Positions 29,942 to 40,052 of a DNA stretch of 64,000 nt are shown piece by piece. The stretch covers positions 243,620 through 307,619 of the forward strand of contig JAEYAW010000028.1 in NCBI GenBank assembly GCA_023404675.1, written 5' to 3'. Source of the stretch: Pseudomonadota bacterium (GTDB taxonomy: Bacteria > Pseudomonadota > Alphaproteobacteria > Rhizobiales > Xanthobacteraceae). The notes under the pieces were generated by a model. It worked only from the letters and a program-made list of their open reading frames with translations. It ran no database searches and had not been told where the DNA came from. The translations under genes were made by a program, and so were the position numbers. Position 1 is the stretch's first letter; every line of letters starts with the position of its first letter.

Positions 29942-31324
29942 ATGACAATCAGCCGCCGCCGTGTGATGAGCAGTGGTCTGGCGGCGGCGGCGCTGCCGTT
30001 TCTGCCCGCGAGGCTGTCGGCCGCGCCGCTGCCGCGCGATGCTGACGTTGTCGTGATCGGCGCGGGCGCTGCCGGTCTTGCCGCCGCGCGCAGGATCGTC
30101 GCGGCGGGCCGCCGCGTGATCGTGGTGGAGGCGATGAATCGCGTCGGTGGCCGCTGTCTCACCGATGCGACGAGCCTGTCCGGCCAGTTCGAGCGCGGCG
30201 CGCGCTGGTTCTATTCGCCGGAGAGCAATCCGCTGCCGAAGCTGGCGCGCGGCGTCGGCATGGATGTGACGCCCGCGCCCGCCGGCCAGCGGATCCGCAT
30301 CGGCCGGCGCAATGCGCGCCCCGCCGAGGCGGAGGATCTGCTGGTCTCCGTGGTGCGGGCCAAGCGCGCGATCGATGAGGCTTCGCGGGGGCCGCGCGAT
30401 GTCGCCTGCGCGAGCGTGCTGCCGAAGGATCTCGACACCTGGTCGCCGACCGTGAACTACATTCTCGGCCCGATGACGACAGGGCGCGATCTGTCCGGAT
30501 TGTCGGCCGTGGACGCCGCGCGCATGCTGGATCGCGACACCGGCACGACCTGCCATCAAGGCATCGGCACGCTGATGGCCAAGCTCGCCGAACCGCTGCC
30601 GCTGGCGCTCGAAACGCCCGCCACGCGCGTCACATGGAGCAATCGCGATGTCGCGGTGGAAACGCCGGCGGGCCGGATCGCCGCGCGCGCCGCCATCGTC
30701 ACGGTGTCCACCAGCGTTCTGACCAATGGCGCGATGAAGTTCGCGCCTGATCTGCCGAAGCGTCATCAGGATGCGGCGGCGAAGCTGGGCCTCGGCAGCT
30801 GTGACCGCGTGGTGCTCGAACTCGATGGCAATCCGCTGGGTCTTGGCCGCGACGAGGTCGTGATCGAAAAGAGCCGCGATTCCCGCACCGGTCTTCTGCT
30901 CGCCAATTTTCGCGGCTCGTCACTGTGCTCGGTCGATGTCGGCGGTGCGTTCGGGCGCGATCTTGCCGCGCAGGGCGAGGCTGCGATGGCCGCCTTCGCC
31001 ACCGAGTGGCTGGCGGGGCTCTATGGCAGCGATGTCGGCAAGGCCGTGAAGCGCTCGGCGGCGACGCGCTGGGATGCGGTGCCCTCGATCATGGGGGCGA
31101 TGTCGGCGGCCGAACCGGGCGGGCAGGGTGGCCGGCGGGCGCTGATGGAACCGGCCGGCGCAGTCTATTTCGCCGGTGAGGCGGTGCACGAAACGCTCTG
31201 GGGCACGCTGGGCGGCGCGTGGGAGAGTGGCGAGCGGGCCGCCGACGCCGTGCTCAGGCGGCTCGGGCCGGTGAAGCCTGAACCTGCGAAAGCAGCACGG
31301 AAGAAGACGCGGGCGAGAGAGTAG
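29942..31324 (+). CDS. Tat-exported flavin amine oxidase
   Basis: A 460-residue flavoprotein. The N-terminus MTISRRRVMSSGLAAAALPF is a twin-arginine signal, then the FAD motif VVIGAGAAGLAAAR and VVEAMNRVGGRC. The C-terminal GAVYFAGEAVHETLWGTLGG segment is the second FAD contact of the monoamine oxidase superfamily. It should oxidise an amine in the periplasm, but the substrate cannot be read from sequence. I chose ATG 29942 because it starts at the Tat motif; ATG 29903 would add 13 residues. Confidence 0.85.
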   Translation: MTISRRRVMSSGLAAAALPFLPARLSAAPLPRDADVVVIGAGAAGLAAARRIVAAGRRVIVVEAMNRVGGRCLTDATSLSGQFERGARWFYSPESNPLPKLARGVGMDVTPAPAGQRIRIGRRNARPAEAEDLLVSVVRAKRAIDEASRGPRDVACASVLPKDLDTWSPTVNYILGPMTTGRDLSGLSAVDAARMLDRDTGTTCHQGIGTLMAKLAEPLPLALETPATRVTWSNRDVAVETPAGRIAARAAIVTVSTSVLTNGAMKFAPDLPKRHQDAAAKLGLGSCDRVVLELDGNPLGLGRDEVVIEKSRDSRTGLLLANFRGSSLCSVDVGGAFGRDLAAQGEAAMAAFATEWLAGLYGSDVGKAVKRSAATRWDAVPSIMGAMSAAEPGGQGGRRALMEPAGAVYFAGEAVHETLWGTLGGAWESGERAADAVLRRLGPVKPEPAKAARKKTRARE

Positions 31325-31447
31325 CCGGAGCCCGCGCGGGCGCGAAAACGCGCGGCAGACCGGCGGATTCGGGCGGCGATGGCGGTTTCTCCGGGGCCGG
31401 ATTCGTGGTAACGCCCGCCCAGCATTCCCAACCAAGACCTCAGGATC

Positions 31448-33040
<1,593 letters not shown>

Positions 33041-33383
33041 GGCGAAGATTACAAACGGCGCTTGCGGGCCGGTGCCCGCTCGTCGCTTTCGGGATTTCTT
33101 TGGTCATTCCCGCGCTTGTCGCGGGATCGCGATCAGGGATCGCGGTGCCTTGTCCTGTCTGGAGGACCGGGACGAACGCCGGCCCTGACGGCACCTCTTC
33201 TGCTTCTGCGCAAGGAACTTGCCGCAAGCGGTCCATGGTTAATCGCGCCTTAACCTCGCCATACCTATTTTGCTCCTCAAAGCCCACCGTCGGAAAGCCG
33301 GCAGGACTTCCGATGGTGGCTTAAATCGGCGGGCGTTCTGCTCCGGACGCCCCCACTTTGTTGAGAGTATTGGCGTTCTGGTC
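33041..33383. other. Intergenic region between purH and the dapC-like gene
   Basis: 343 bases without a credible gene. It contains palindromic fragments near 33105-33160 (CCCGCGCTTGTCGCGGG and ATCGCGATCAGGGATCGCG), a perfect CtrA-type site at 33239-33253 and an imperfect hairpin near 33283-33320 (CCACCGTCGGAAAG / ACTTCCGATGGTGG). Confidence 0.6.
33239..33253. promoter_or_regulatory. Perfect CtrA-type binding site (TTAA-N7-TTAA)
   Basis: The sequence TTAATCGCGCCTTAA followed by CC matches the full consensus of the alphaproteobacterial cell-cycle regulator CtrA exactly. It lies 131 bases before the start of the aminotransferase gene that is coupled to ftsK. Function is inferred from the motif. 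Confidence 0.5.
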
Positions 33384-34613
33384 ATGGCCCTATCCGCTTC
33401 GCAGTCTGCGGCACCGCATGGCGGCGCGAAGGAGAGCGAGCGCTCCCCGTTCGCGCGGCTGACCGAACTGCTGACTCCGCATCAACCCGGCCGGCCGCTG
33501 ATCGCGCTGTCGCTGGGCGAGCCGGCGCATGGCGTGCCTGCCTTCGTCGGCCCCGCGCTGGAAAAACACATCGGCGAATTCGGCCGCTACCCGATGGCGC
33601 GCGGCATCGAGCCGTTCCGCCGCGCCGCCGCCGAATGGCTGGGCCGCCGTTTCGCATTGCCCCGCGCCGTCGATCCCGAGGCCGAGGTGCTTGTGCTGAA
33701 CGGCAGCCGCGAGGGCCTGTTCTTCGCCGCGATTGCTGCCGCGCGCTATGTTGCGCCGCGCACCGGCTGTCCGGCGATCCTGATGCCGAATCCGTTTTAT
33801 CCGGCCTACGCGGCAGGCGCCGTCGCGGCGGGCTGCGAGCCGCTGCCGCTGCCCGCGACGCGCGCGACAGGTTTCCTGCCTGATCTCGACGCGCTGGATC
33901 CGGCGGTGCTGGCGCGCACCGTGGCGGTGTTCATCGCCTCGCCGGCCAATCCGCAAGGGTCGGTGGCCTCGCCTGACTACCTTCGCAAGCTGCTCGAGCT
34001 GGCGGATCGTTACGGTTTTCTGGTGCTCAGCGACGAATGCTATTCGGAAATCTACACCCACGCCCCGCCCGGCTCGGCGCTGGAGGTGGCGGGGCCGGAC
34101 TTCCGTAACGTCGTGGCCTTCCAGTCGCTGTCGAAGCGCTCCAACATTCCCGGTGCGCGCGTTGGCTTCGTCGCCGGTGACCGCGCGTTCCTGCATGCAT
34201 TGCATGAGCTGCGCAACGTCGCCGCGCCGCAGGTACCGGTGCCGCTGCAATATGTGGCGATCGCCGCCTACAGCGACGAGACGCATGTCGAGGCCAGCCG
34301 CGATCTCTACCGCGCCAAATTCGACCTTGCCGACCAGATCCTCGGCACGCGCTACGGCTACGCGCGACCGGCCGGCGGCTTCTGCCTGTGGCTGGACGTT
34401 TCGGAATTCGGCGGCGACGAGGCGGCGACCGTCCGGCTGTTCAGCGAGGGCGGCGTGCGGGTGATCCCCGGCAGCTATCTGGCGCGCATGCAGGCCGACG
34501 GCTCCAATCCCGGCGCGGGCTACATCCGCGTTGCGATGGTGCAGGACCGCGACACCACGGCGGAGGCGCTGCACCGGATCGTCGAGGTGCTGGACGATCG
34601 GAGGGGGGCATGA
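33384..34613 (+). CDS. Class I/II aminotransferase, DapC-like (N-succinyldiaminopimelate aminotransferase)
   Basis: A 409-residue PLP enzyme: LALSLGEPAHGVP-type start, LVLNGSREGLFFAA, SPANPQGSVASPDYL, and the PLP lysine in SLSKRSNIPGARVGF. The pattern is closest to succinyldiaminopimelate aminotransferases of the lysine/peptidoglycan route, but the substrate is not certain. I chose ATG 33384 (MALSASQSAAPHGG). The ftsK start overlaps its stop codon (ATGA), so both are probably one transcript. Confidence 0.82.
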   Translation: MALSASQSAAPHGGAKESERSPFARLTELLTPHQPGRPLIALSLGEPAHGVPAFVGPALEKHIGEFGRYPMARGIEPFRRAAAEWLGRRFALPRAVDPEAEVLVLNGSREGLFFAAIAAARYVAPRTGCPAILMPNPFYPAYAAGAVAAGCEPLPLPATRATGFLPDLDALDPAVLARTVAVFIASPANPQGSVASPDYLRKLLELADRYGFLVLSDECYSEIYTHAPPGSALEVAGPDFRNVVAFQSLSKRSNIPGARVGFVAGDRAFLHALHELRNVAAPQVPVPLQYVAIAAYSDETHVEASRDLYRAKFDLADQILGTRYGYARPAGGFCLWLDVSEFGGDEAATVRLFSEGGVRVIPGSYLARMQADGSNPGAGYIRVAMVQDRDTTAEALHRIVEVLDDRRGA

Positions 34614-37144
34614 GCATGTCCACGATCGAACGCGTCGTTCCCATCGTCGGCCATCTGCCGGCGCCGATCCGCGACATGCTTGGCAAGCGCATGCGCGAAC
34701 TGGCCGGTCTCGGCCTGATCGGCATCGCCGGCCTTGCCAGTGCCGCGCTGATCACCTGGTCGGTGCAGGATCCAAGCCTCAGCCACGCCACCTCGCGACC
34801 GATCCGCAACGTGCTGGGCTATCCCGGCGCGATTGCCTCCGACCTGCTGATGCAGATCCTCGGGCTCGGCGCGGTCATGCTGGTGCTGCTGATCGCGGTG
34901 TGGGGCTGGCGGATGCTGACCCATCGCCCGATCGACCGCGAGGCCCTGCGGCTCGGCTGCTGGGTGCTGGCGACCGTTACGGCCTCGGGCTTCGCGAGCT
35001 GTTGGGCGCATGGCGCCGGATGGCCGCTGCCGACCGGGTTCGGCGGGGTGGTGGGCGACGCCCTGCTGCGCGCGCCGGCCGTCGCGTTCGGGCCGCCGGG
35101 ATTCGTCTATCGGCTGATCTACGGGATCATTCTGGCGAGCATCATGGTCGCGAGCCTGTTGTTCGCCGGCGGACTCGGCGCGCAGGAGCCGGAGGACGAG
35201 GAGCCCGCCATCCTCGATCTCGACGGCGACGACGAGGAGATCGAGGACGAGCGCGAGCCGCGCGGCTCGGTCTCGCTCGGCTTTATCGTGCACGCGCTGA
35301 TGAGCGCCAAGGCGCGGCTCGGCCGGCTGATGGGCGTGGCCTATCGCAGGCTGGTGTCGAGCGGCGATGAGGGCAAGGCCGGCGCTTACGAGCGCCGCAG
35401 CCCGTCCTTCGAGCGGCGCGAGCCGACGCTCGCCGGCAGCCCGTCGCTGGCGCCGGGCGACCGCGACGAAGACGAATACGACGAGGACGAAGCCGATCCC
35501 CGGATGCAGCGTCAGGCCCATGACGAGGCGGACGAGATCGACGAGGAGGATGAGGACGAGGCCCCGCCCGCGCCACGCAAGCGCGCCGCCGTGCCGCCGC
35601 GTCAGCCCGCGCGAAAGCCTTCGGCGAAGTTCGAACTGCCGCCGGTCGCCGTGCTGGCGCAGCCCAAGGCGTCCGACCGAACCCAGCACAACAAGGCCGA
35701 TCTGGAGCAGAATTCGCGCGCGCTGGAAGGCGTGCTGCAGGACTTCGGCGTACGCGGCGAGATCGTGAAGGCCAATCCCGGCCCGGTGGTGACGCTGTAC
35801 GAACTCGAACCCGCGCCGGGCATCAAGTCCTCGCGCGTCATCGGGCTTGCCGACGACATCGCCCGCTCGATGAGCGCGCTGTCGGCGCGGGTCGCGGTGG
35901 TGCCGGGCCGCAACGCCATCGGCATCGAATTGCCGAACGCCAACCGCGAAAAGGTCTACCTGCGCGAACTGCTTACCGCGAAGGACGCCAATGCGTCGGT
36001 GGCCAAGCTGCCGCTGTGCCTCGGCAAGAACATCGGCGGCGAATCCATCATCATCGATCTGGCGCGCACGCCGCACATGCTGATCGCCGGCACCACCGGC
36101 TCGGGCAAGTCGGTCGCCATCAACACCATGATCCTCAGCCTCGTGTACCGGCTGCGGCCGGACCAGTGCCGGCTGATCATGGTCGATCCGAAGATGCTCG
36201 AACTCTCCGTCTATGACGGCATTCCCCACCTTCTGACGCCGGTCGTCACCGATCCGAAGAAGGCCGTCGTCGCGCTCAAATGGGCGGTGCGCGAGATGGA
36301 GGAACGCTACAAGAAGATGTCCAAGCTCGGCGTGCGCAACATCGACGGCTACAACACGCGCGTCGCCGAAGCCAAGGGCAAGGGCGAGCAGCTCACCCGC
36401 ACCGTGCATACCGGCTTCGACAAGGAGACCGGCAAGGCGATCTACGAGGAAGAGGCGCTCGATCTCGAGCCGTTGCCTTACATCGTCATCATCGTCGACG
36501 AGATGGCCGACCTGATGATGGTCGCCGGCAAGGACATCGAGGGCGCGGTGCAGCGCCTCGCGCAGATGGCGCGCGCCGCCGGCCTGCATGTGATCCTCGC
36601 CACCCAGCGCCCGTCGGTGGACGTCATCACAGGCACCATCAAGGCCAACTTCCCGACCCGCATCTCCTTCCAGGTGACGTCGAAGATCGACAGCCGCACC
36701 ATCCTCGGCGAGATGGGCGCGGAACAGCTGCTCGGTCAGGGCGACATGCTCTACATGGCGGGCGGCGGGCGGATCAGCCGCGTCCATGGTCCGTTTGTGT
36801 CGGACGAGGAAGTCGAGAAGGTCGTCAAGCACCTGAAGGCGCAGGGCGCGCCGGAATACCTGGAGGCGGTCACCGCCGAGGAGCCCACCGACGAGGACGG
36901 CGCGGTGTTCGATTCGACCGGCATGTCCGGACAGGGCGGCGAGGCCGACCTGTTCATGCAGGCCGTCGCGATCGTGAAGCGGGACCGCAAGGCCTCCACC
37001 AGCTATATTCAGCGCCGGTTGCAGATCGGCTACAATCGCGCCGCCTCGCTGATGGAGCGGATGGAACAGGAAGGCATCGTCGGCCAGGCCAACCACGCCG
37101 GCAAACGCGAAATTCTGGTGCCAGAGGACGAGGGGGGATTTTGA
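34610..37144 (+). CDS. ftsK: DNA translocase FtsK
   Basis: Septum-located motor that clears chromosome termini and drives dimer resolution at dif. The N-terminal part has four membrane segments (about residues 25-45, 75-97, 110-130, 160-182), then an acidic and proline-rich linker with runs of D and E. The motor has Walker A GTTGSGKS at about 494-501 and IVDEMADLMMV (Walker B). The C-terminal gamma winged helix (STSYIQRRLQIGYNRAASLM) reads KOPS. The length is 844 residues. GGAGG with five-base spacing supports ATG 34610, which overlaps the previous gene. Confidence 0.95.
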   Translation: MSMSTIERVVPIVGHLPAPIRDMLGKRMRELAGLGLIGIAGLASAALITWSVQDPSLSHATSRPIRNVLGYPGAIASDLLMQILGLGAVMLVLLIAVWGWRMLTHRPIDREALRLGCWVLATVTASGFASCWAHGAGWPLPTGFGGVVGDALLRAPAVAFGPPGFVYRLIYGIILASIMVASLLFAGGLGAQEPEDEEPAILDLDGDDEEIEDEREPRGSVSLGFIVHALMSAKARLGRLMGVAYRRLVSSGDEGKAGAYERRSPSFERREPTLAGSPSLAPGDRDEDEYDEDEADPRMQRQAHDEADEIDEEDEDEAPPAPRKRAAVPPRQPARKPSAKFELPPVAVLAQPKASDRTQHNKADLEQNSRALEGVLQDFGVRGEIVKANPGPVVTLYELEPAPGIKSSRVIGLADDIARSMSALSARVAVVPGRNAIGIELPNANREKVYLRELLTAKDANASVAKLPLCLGKNIGGESIIIDLARTPHMLIAGTTGSGKSVAINTMILSLVYRLRPDQCRLIMVDPKMLELSVYDGIPHLLTPVVTDPKKAVVALKWAVREMEERYKKMSKLGVRNIDGYNTRVAEAKGKGEQLTRTVHTGFDKETGKAIYEEEALDLEPLPYIVIIVDEMADLMMVAGKDIEGAVQRLAQMARAAGLHVILATQRPSVDVITGTIKANFPTRISFQVTSKIDSRTILGEMGAEQLLGQGDMLYMAGGGRISRVHGPFVSDEEVEKVVKHLKAQGAPEYLEAVTAEEPTDEDGAVFDSTGMSGQGGEADLFMQAVAIVKRDRKASTSYIQRRLQIGYNRAASLMERMEQEGIVGQANHAGKREILVPEDEGGF

Positions 37145-37242
37145 TCCCCGGTGGCCTGGCGCGAAACCGATCCGTGCGGCGCGAGCCGCGAAATCGCCAC
37201 AGCGCCGGGGCATTGCCGTGGCGTCAACCCGTGGAAACCAGC

Positions 37243-38094
37243 GTGACGCATTTCAAGGGATTCCGGCGCGGTCGCCGTATTGCCACTGCCCTCGGCCTGA
37301 TCGCAGCGGCAACGTTGGTCGCCGGGAACATGTCCGCATCCCGGGCGGTTGCCGAGACGGTGCCGTTGCCCCGGCCTTCGCCGAAGGCGCGTCCGACCAT
37401 CACCGCGGATGCCCGGCCGTCGTCTCAAGCGCCAGCCCCCGCAACGGGCGGGGCGCTGAGCGCGCCGGTCGGCAACGATCCGGTGCCGACGCCGGTCATT
37501 CCCGACAGGCGCAACCGGGTCAGCGCGAACGGGCCGCAGACCTTCGATGCCGGGCAGAAGGCGCTCGCGGCGCGCGCCAGCGCCTATCTCTCCTCGTTGC
37601 AGACGCTGGTCGGCAATTTCGTGCAGGTCGGTCCGGATGGCAGCAAGACCACCGGAGAATTCTATATCCAGAAGCCGGGCAAGATCCGTTTCGAGTATGA
37701 CGAGACCAGCCCGATCATGATCGTTTCGGACGGCAAGAGCGTGGTGGTGCGCGATCGCAAGCTGGCGACGCAGGATGTCTATCCGCTGTCGCAGACCCCG
37801 CTGCGCTATCTGCTGTCCGACAAGATCGATCTTATAAAGGACACCAGCGTCGTCGGCATTTCTTCCGACGACATGTTCATCACCATCATCATCGAGGAAA
37901 ATCAGGCGCTGATCGGCAAGAGCCGCCTGATGCTGATGATCGGCACCCAGGACAACAAGCTGAAGCAGTGGACCATCACCGATCCGCAGGGCTACGATAC
38001 CACGGTGGCGGTCTACAATCTCGACGCCAACCAGCGTCTCGATCCGCAGATGTTCAAGATCGACTACACCAATTACTCGACGCCGAAGAATTGA
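37243..38094 (+). CDS. lolA: Outer-membrane lipoprotein carrier protein LolA-like
   Basis: Periplasmic shuttle for lipoproteins. The N-terminus has FRRGRRIATALGLIAAATLV as a signal peptide, then a proline-rich spacer of about 75 residues, then the LolA domain (AYLSSLQTLVGNFVQVGPDG, GEFYIQKPGKIRFEYDE, QWTITDPQGYDTTVAVYN). No ATG is available before the signal peptide, so I chose GTG 37243; GTG 37231 is possible. It follows ftsK by 98 bases, as in relatives. Confidence 0.85.
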   Translation: MTHFKGFRRGRRIATALGLIAAATLVAGNMSASRAVAETVPLPRPSPKARPTITADARPSSQAPAPATGGALSAPVGNDPVPTPVIPDRRNRVSANGPQTFDAGQKALAARASAYLSSLQTLVGNFVQVGPDGSKTTGEFYIQKPGKIRFEYDETSPIMIVSDGKSVVVRDRKLATQDVYPLSQTPLRYLLSDKIDLIKDTSVVGISSDDMFITIIIEENQALIGKSRLMLMIGTQDNKLKQWTITDPQGYDTTVAVYNLDANQRLDPQMFKIDYTNYSTPKN

Positions 38095-38142
38095 CGTCGT
38101 CGCCCTCAGCGTTTGCGCTCAGTCTGACATCGATGGTTATGG

Positions 38143-38162
38143 GTCCCCGCCTGTGCGGGGAC
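38143..38162. terminator. Hairpin between convergent lolA and pncA
   Basis: Perfect eight-base stem GTCCCCGC / GCGGGGAC with a CTGT loop, related to the right arm of the repeat at 5781-5915. It has no long T run. It may serve as a bidirectional transcript end or be only a repeat remnant. Confidence 0.45.
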
Positions 38163-38183
38163 GACGGGCCGCCCCGTAAAAAA

Positions 38184-38828
38184 TCAGCGGGCGATCTCGG
38201 CCGAGGTGATCCGCCGCACGCCGGCGGCGGCCATGTCGTCCCACGCCTTTGCCAGCGAGCCCTGCGCATCGATGCCGCGGCAGGCGTCCTCGATCACGGC
38301 CGTCTCGAACCCGGCCTCGCGCGCGTCGAGCGCGGTCCATGCCACGCAGAAATCGGTGGCGAGACCCGTGACGTAGACCGACGTGAATCCGCGCGCCCGC
38401 AGATAGGCGGCAAGGCCCGTGGTGGTGGTCCGGTCGGCTTCCGTGAAGGCCGAATAGCTGTCGGCGTGGCCGTGGTAGCCCTTGCGGATGATGAGTTCGG
38501 CGTGGGGAATCGCAAGGTCCGCCGCCAGCGCCGCGCCGTCGCTGCCCTGGATGCAGTGATCCGGCCATAGCACCTGCGGCCCATACGGCAATTGCACCAT
38601 GTCGAACGGCGATTTGTCCGCATGGTGCGAGGCGAACGAGATGTGCCCCTCCGGATGCCAGTCCTGCGTCAGCACCACGTGGGCGAAGCGCCGCGCCAGA
38701 GCGTTGATGACGGGGACGACCTGATCTCCGTCCGCGACGGCGAGATTGCCGCCGGGCAGAAAATCATTCTGCACGTCGACGACGATCAGCACGGATTTGT
38801 CGTCCGGCACGATGGGGGAAGTGCTCAT
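38184..38828 (-). CDS. pncA: Nicotinamidase
   Basis: Hydrolyses nicotinamide to nicotinate in NAD salvage (the same family activates pyrazinamide). The isochorismatase fold has the catalytic triad D18 (VDVQNDF), K116 (IIRKGYHG) and C161 (TDFCVAWTAL), with metal ligands in TQDWHPEGHISFASHH. The length of 214 residues is normal. It lies 21 bases downstream of the secreted unknown gene at 38850, so the two may be cotranscribed. Confidence 0.93.
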   Translation of the reverse strand: MSTSPIVPDDKSVLIVVDVQNDFLPGGNLAVADGDQVVPVINALARRFAHVVLTQDWHPEGHISFASHHADKSPFDMVQLPYGPQVLWPDHCIQGSDGAALAADLAIPHAELIIRKGYHGHADSYSAFTEADRTTTTGLAAYLRARGFTSVYVTGLATDFCVAWTALDAREAGFETAVIEDACRGIDAQGSLAKAWDDMAAAGVRRITSAEIAR

Positions 38829-38849
38829 GGCTGGCTGCCCTGCTCCTGC

Positions 38850-39779
38850 TCAGCGCGGGCTCATGCCGTCGCGCACCGCGCGAAAGCGCGGAAACGCCTT
38901 CGACCAGTCATCGCGCGGCGAACTGGCGATGATGCGCATGGTGCTGCCCGATCCGAAACGCAGCCACTGCACAACGGTGACGGGCGTGTTGTCCTTGCCG
39001 CTCACCCCATCCACCCGGGTCTCGAAACCGGGCATGCTGTCGATGCGGATCGGCTCGGACATGGTGATGCGGGTTTCCCGCAGGCCCGGGATGGTGCCGG
39101 CGACCTGCTGGGCGAATCGCGGCCGGTCGTCGACCGACGAGGGTGCGCTGCCCATGATGCCGAGCACCATGAAGGGCGCGTTCTCGATCTGGGCGGTGTC
39201 GTCGCCGTCGGCGAGCATGATAGTGCCCGGCGCCAGCGTGCGGACTGTTTTGAATCCGGACAGCTCGTTCACCTCGTAGGGCAGAAGGCCAAGCTGCTCG
39301 GCGGTCGGAACCTGCTTGCGGAGCGAGGCCGTTTTGAACATGGCCTTCACGCGCTCGTCCGGATAATCGGCCGCCTTGTCCTCCGGGAACTGGAGCGCCA
39401 CATAGCCGGTGAAGCCGTCGCCGGGAAGGATCATCGCGTACCGCTTGACGTTGCCGGCCGGGCTCGGGCCGCTTTCGACGGTGAGATAGCCGGTGCCGGC
39501 CGCTGTTTCGAAGGCTTCGGGCTTCGGGGCGCCGGCCGGAATCTGGTCGTTCTTCACGGCGCTTTCGACCTCCGCGAAAGCCGGGCCGGGCAGCTCGGCC
39601 ACCACCAGGCGCGCGCTCTGGTCGGCGGACTGGAATCCCGGAAATTCCTTGGCGGGCGCGAGGTTGTCGGCAGGCTGGAGACCCACCCGCGAGCCGGGCG
39701 GATAGACGGGACCGGCGGCCCAGGCAGGCGTCAGGGCGAGAACGAACGCGGTGAGGAGGGCAGGTCCGATCTGTCGCAT
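38850..39779 (-). CDS. Secreted protein of unknown function
   Basis: A 309-residue protein starting MRQIGPALLTAFVLALTPAW, with a clear signal peptide cleaved near AWA-AG. The mature part (VYPPGSRVGLQPADNLAPAK, GYVALQFPEDKAADYPDERV, DGVSGKDNTPVTVVQWLRFG) shows no enzyme motif I recognise, no membrane span and no lipobox. I chose ATG 39779, since it starts the signal peptide. It is upstream of pncA on the same strand and divergent from dnaK. Probably periplasmic. Confidence 0.8.
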   Translation of the reverse strand: MRQIGPALLTAFVLALTPAWAAGPVYPPGSRVGLQPADNLAPAKEFPGFQSADQSARLVVAELPGPAFAEVESAVKNDQIPAGAPKPEAFETAAGTGYLTVESGPSPAGNVKRYAMILPGDGFTGYVALQFPEDKAADYPDERVKAMFKTASLRKQVPTAEQLGLLPYEVNELSGFKTVRTLAPGTIMLADGDDTAQIENAPFMVLGIMGSAPSSVDDRPRFAQQVAGTIPGLRETRITMSEPIRIDSMPGFETRVDGVSGKDNTPVTVVQWLRFGSGSTMRIIASSPRDDWSKAFPRFRAVRDGMSPR

Positions 39780-39920
39780 GGCACATCCGTTTGTCGGAAA
39801 GGAGAGGGCGGTTCTGCCCCGGGGCGACGGCATTTGTGCGGCACCTTCGTCGGCGGATACCAGATACAGATCGCCGCAGCGTCAAGCCTTGATTTCGTAG
39901 GCAAAAGCGGACTGCAAGTC

Positions 39921-39949
39921 CTTGCGGGTGCCGACCCCCCTCCTATATG
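39921..39949 (+). promoter_or_regulatory. Probable heat-shock (RpoH) promoter of dnaK
   Basis: CTTGCG at 39921-39926 and CCTATATG at 39942-39949 with 15 bases between them resemble the alphaproteobacterial sigma-32 pattern (CTTG ... CCYATAT). It lies about 105 bases before the dnaK start. No CIRCE inverted repeat is present. Confidence 0.5.
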
Positions 39950-40052
39950 AGGCTCATCGTCGCAATCCCGCGAATTTGAAGTTGTTCTGGGGGTTAGGAT
40001 CGGGATGCCTTGAAGGGCCCGGCCAGCCTGCCGCAAACGAGAGGACATGACT

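Noticed and set aside
34520..37213. Reverse-strand open frame of 897 codons across ftsK
   Set aside because: Longer than the real gene, but antisense to FtsK with its Walker motifs and gamma domain; the translation is low-complexity.
39834..40052. CIRCE element before dnaK
   Set aside because: No TTAGCACTC-N9-GAGTGCTAA inverted repeat is present; only an RpoH-like promoter is visible.
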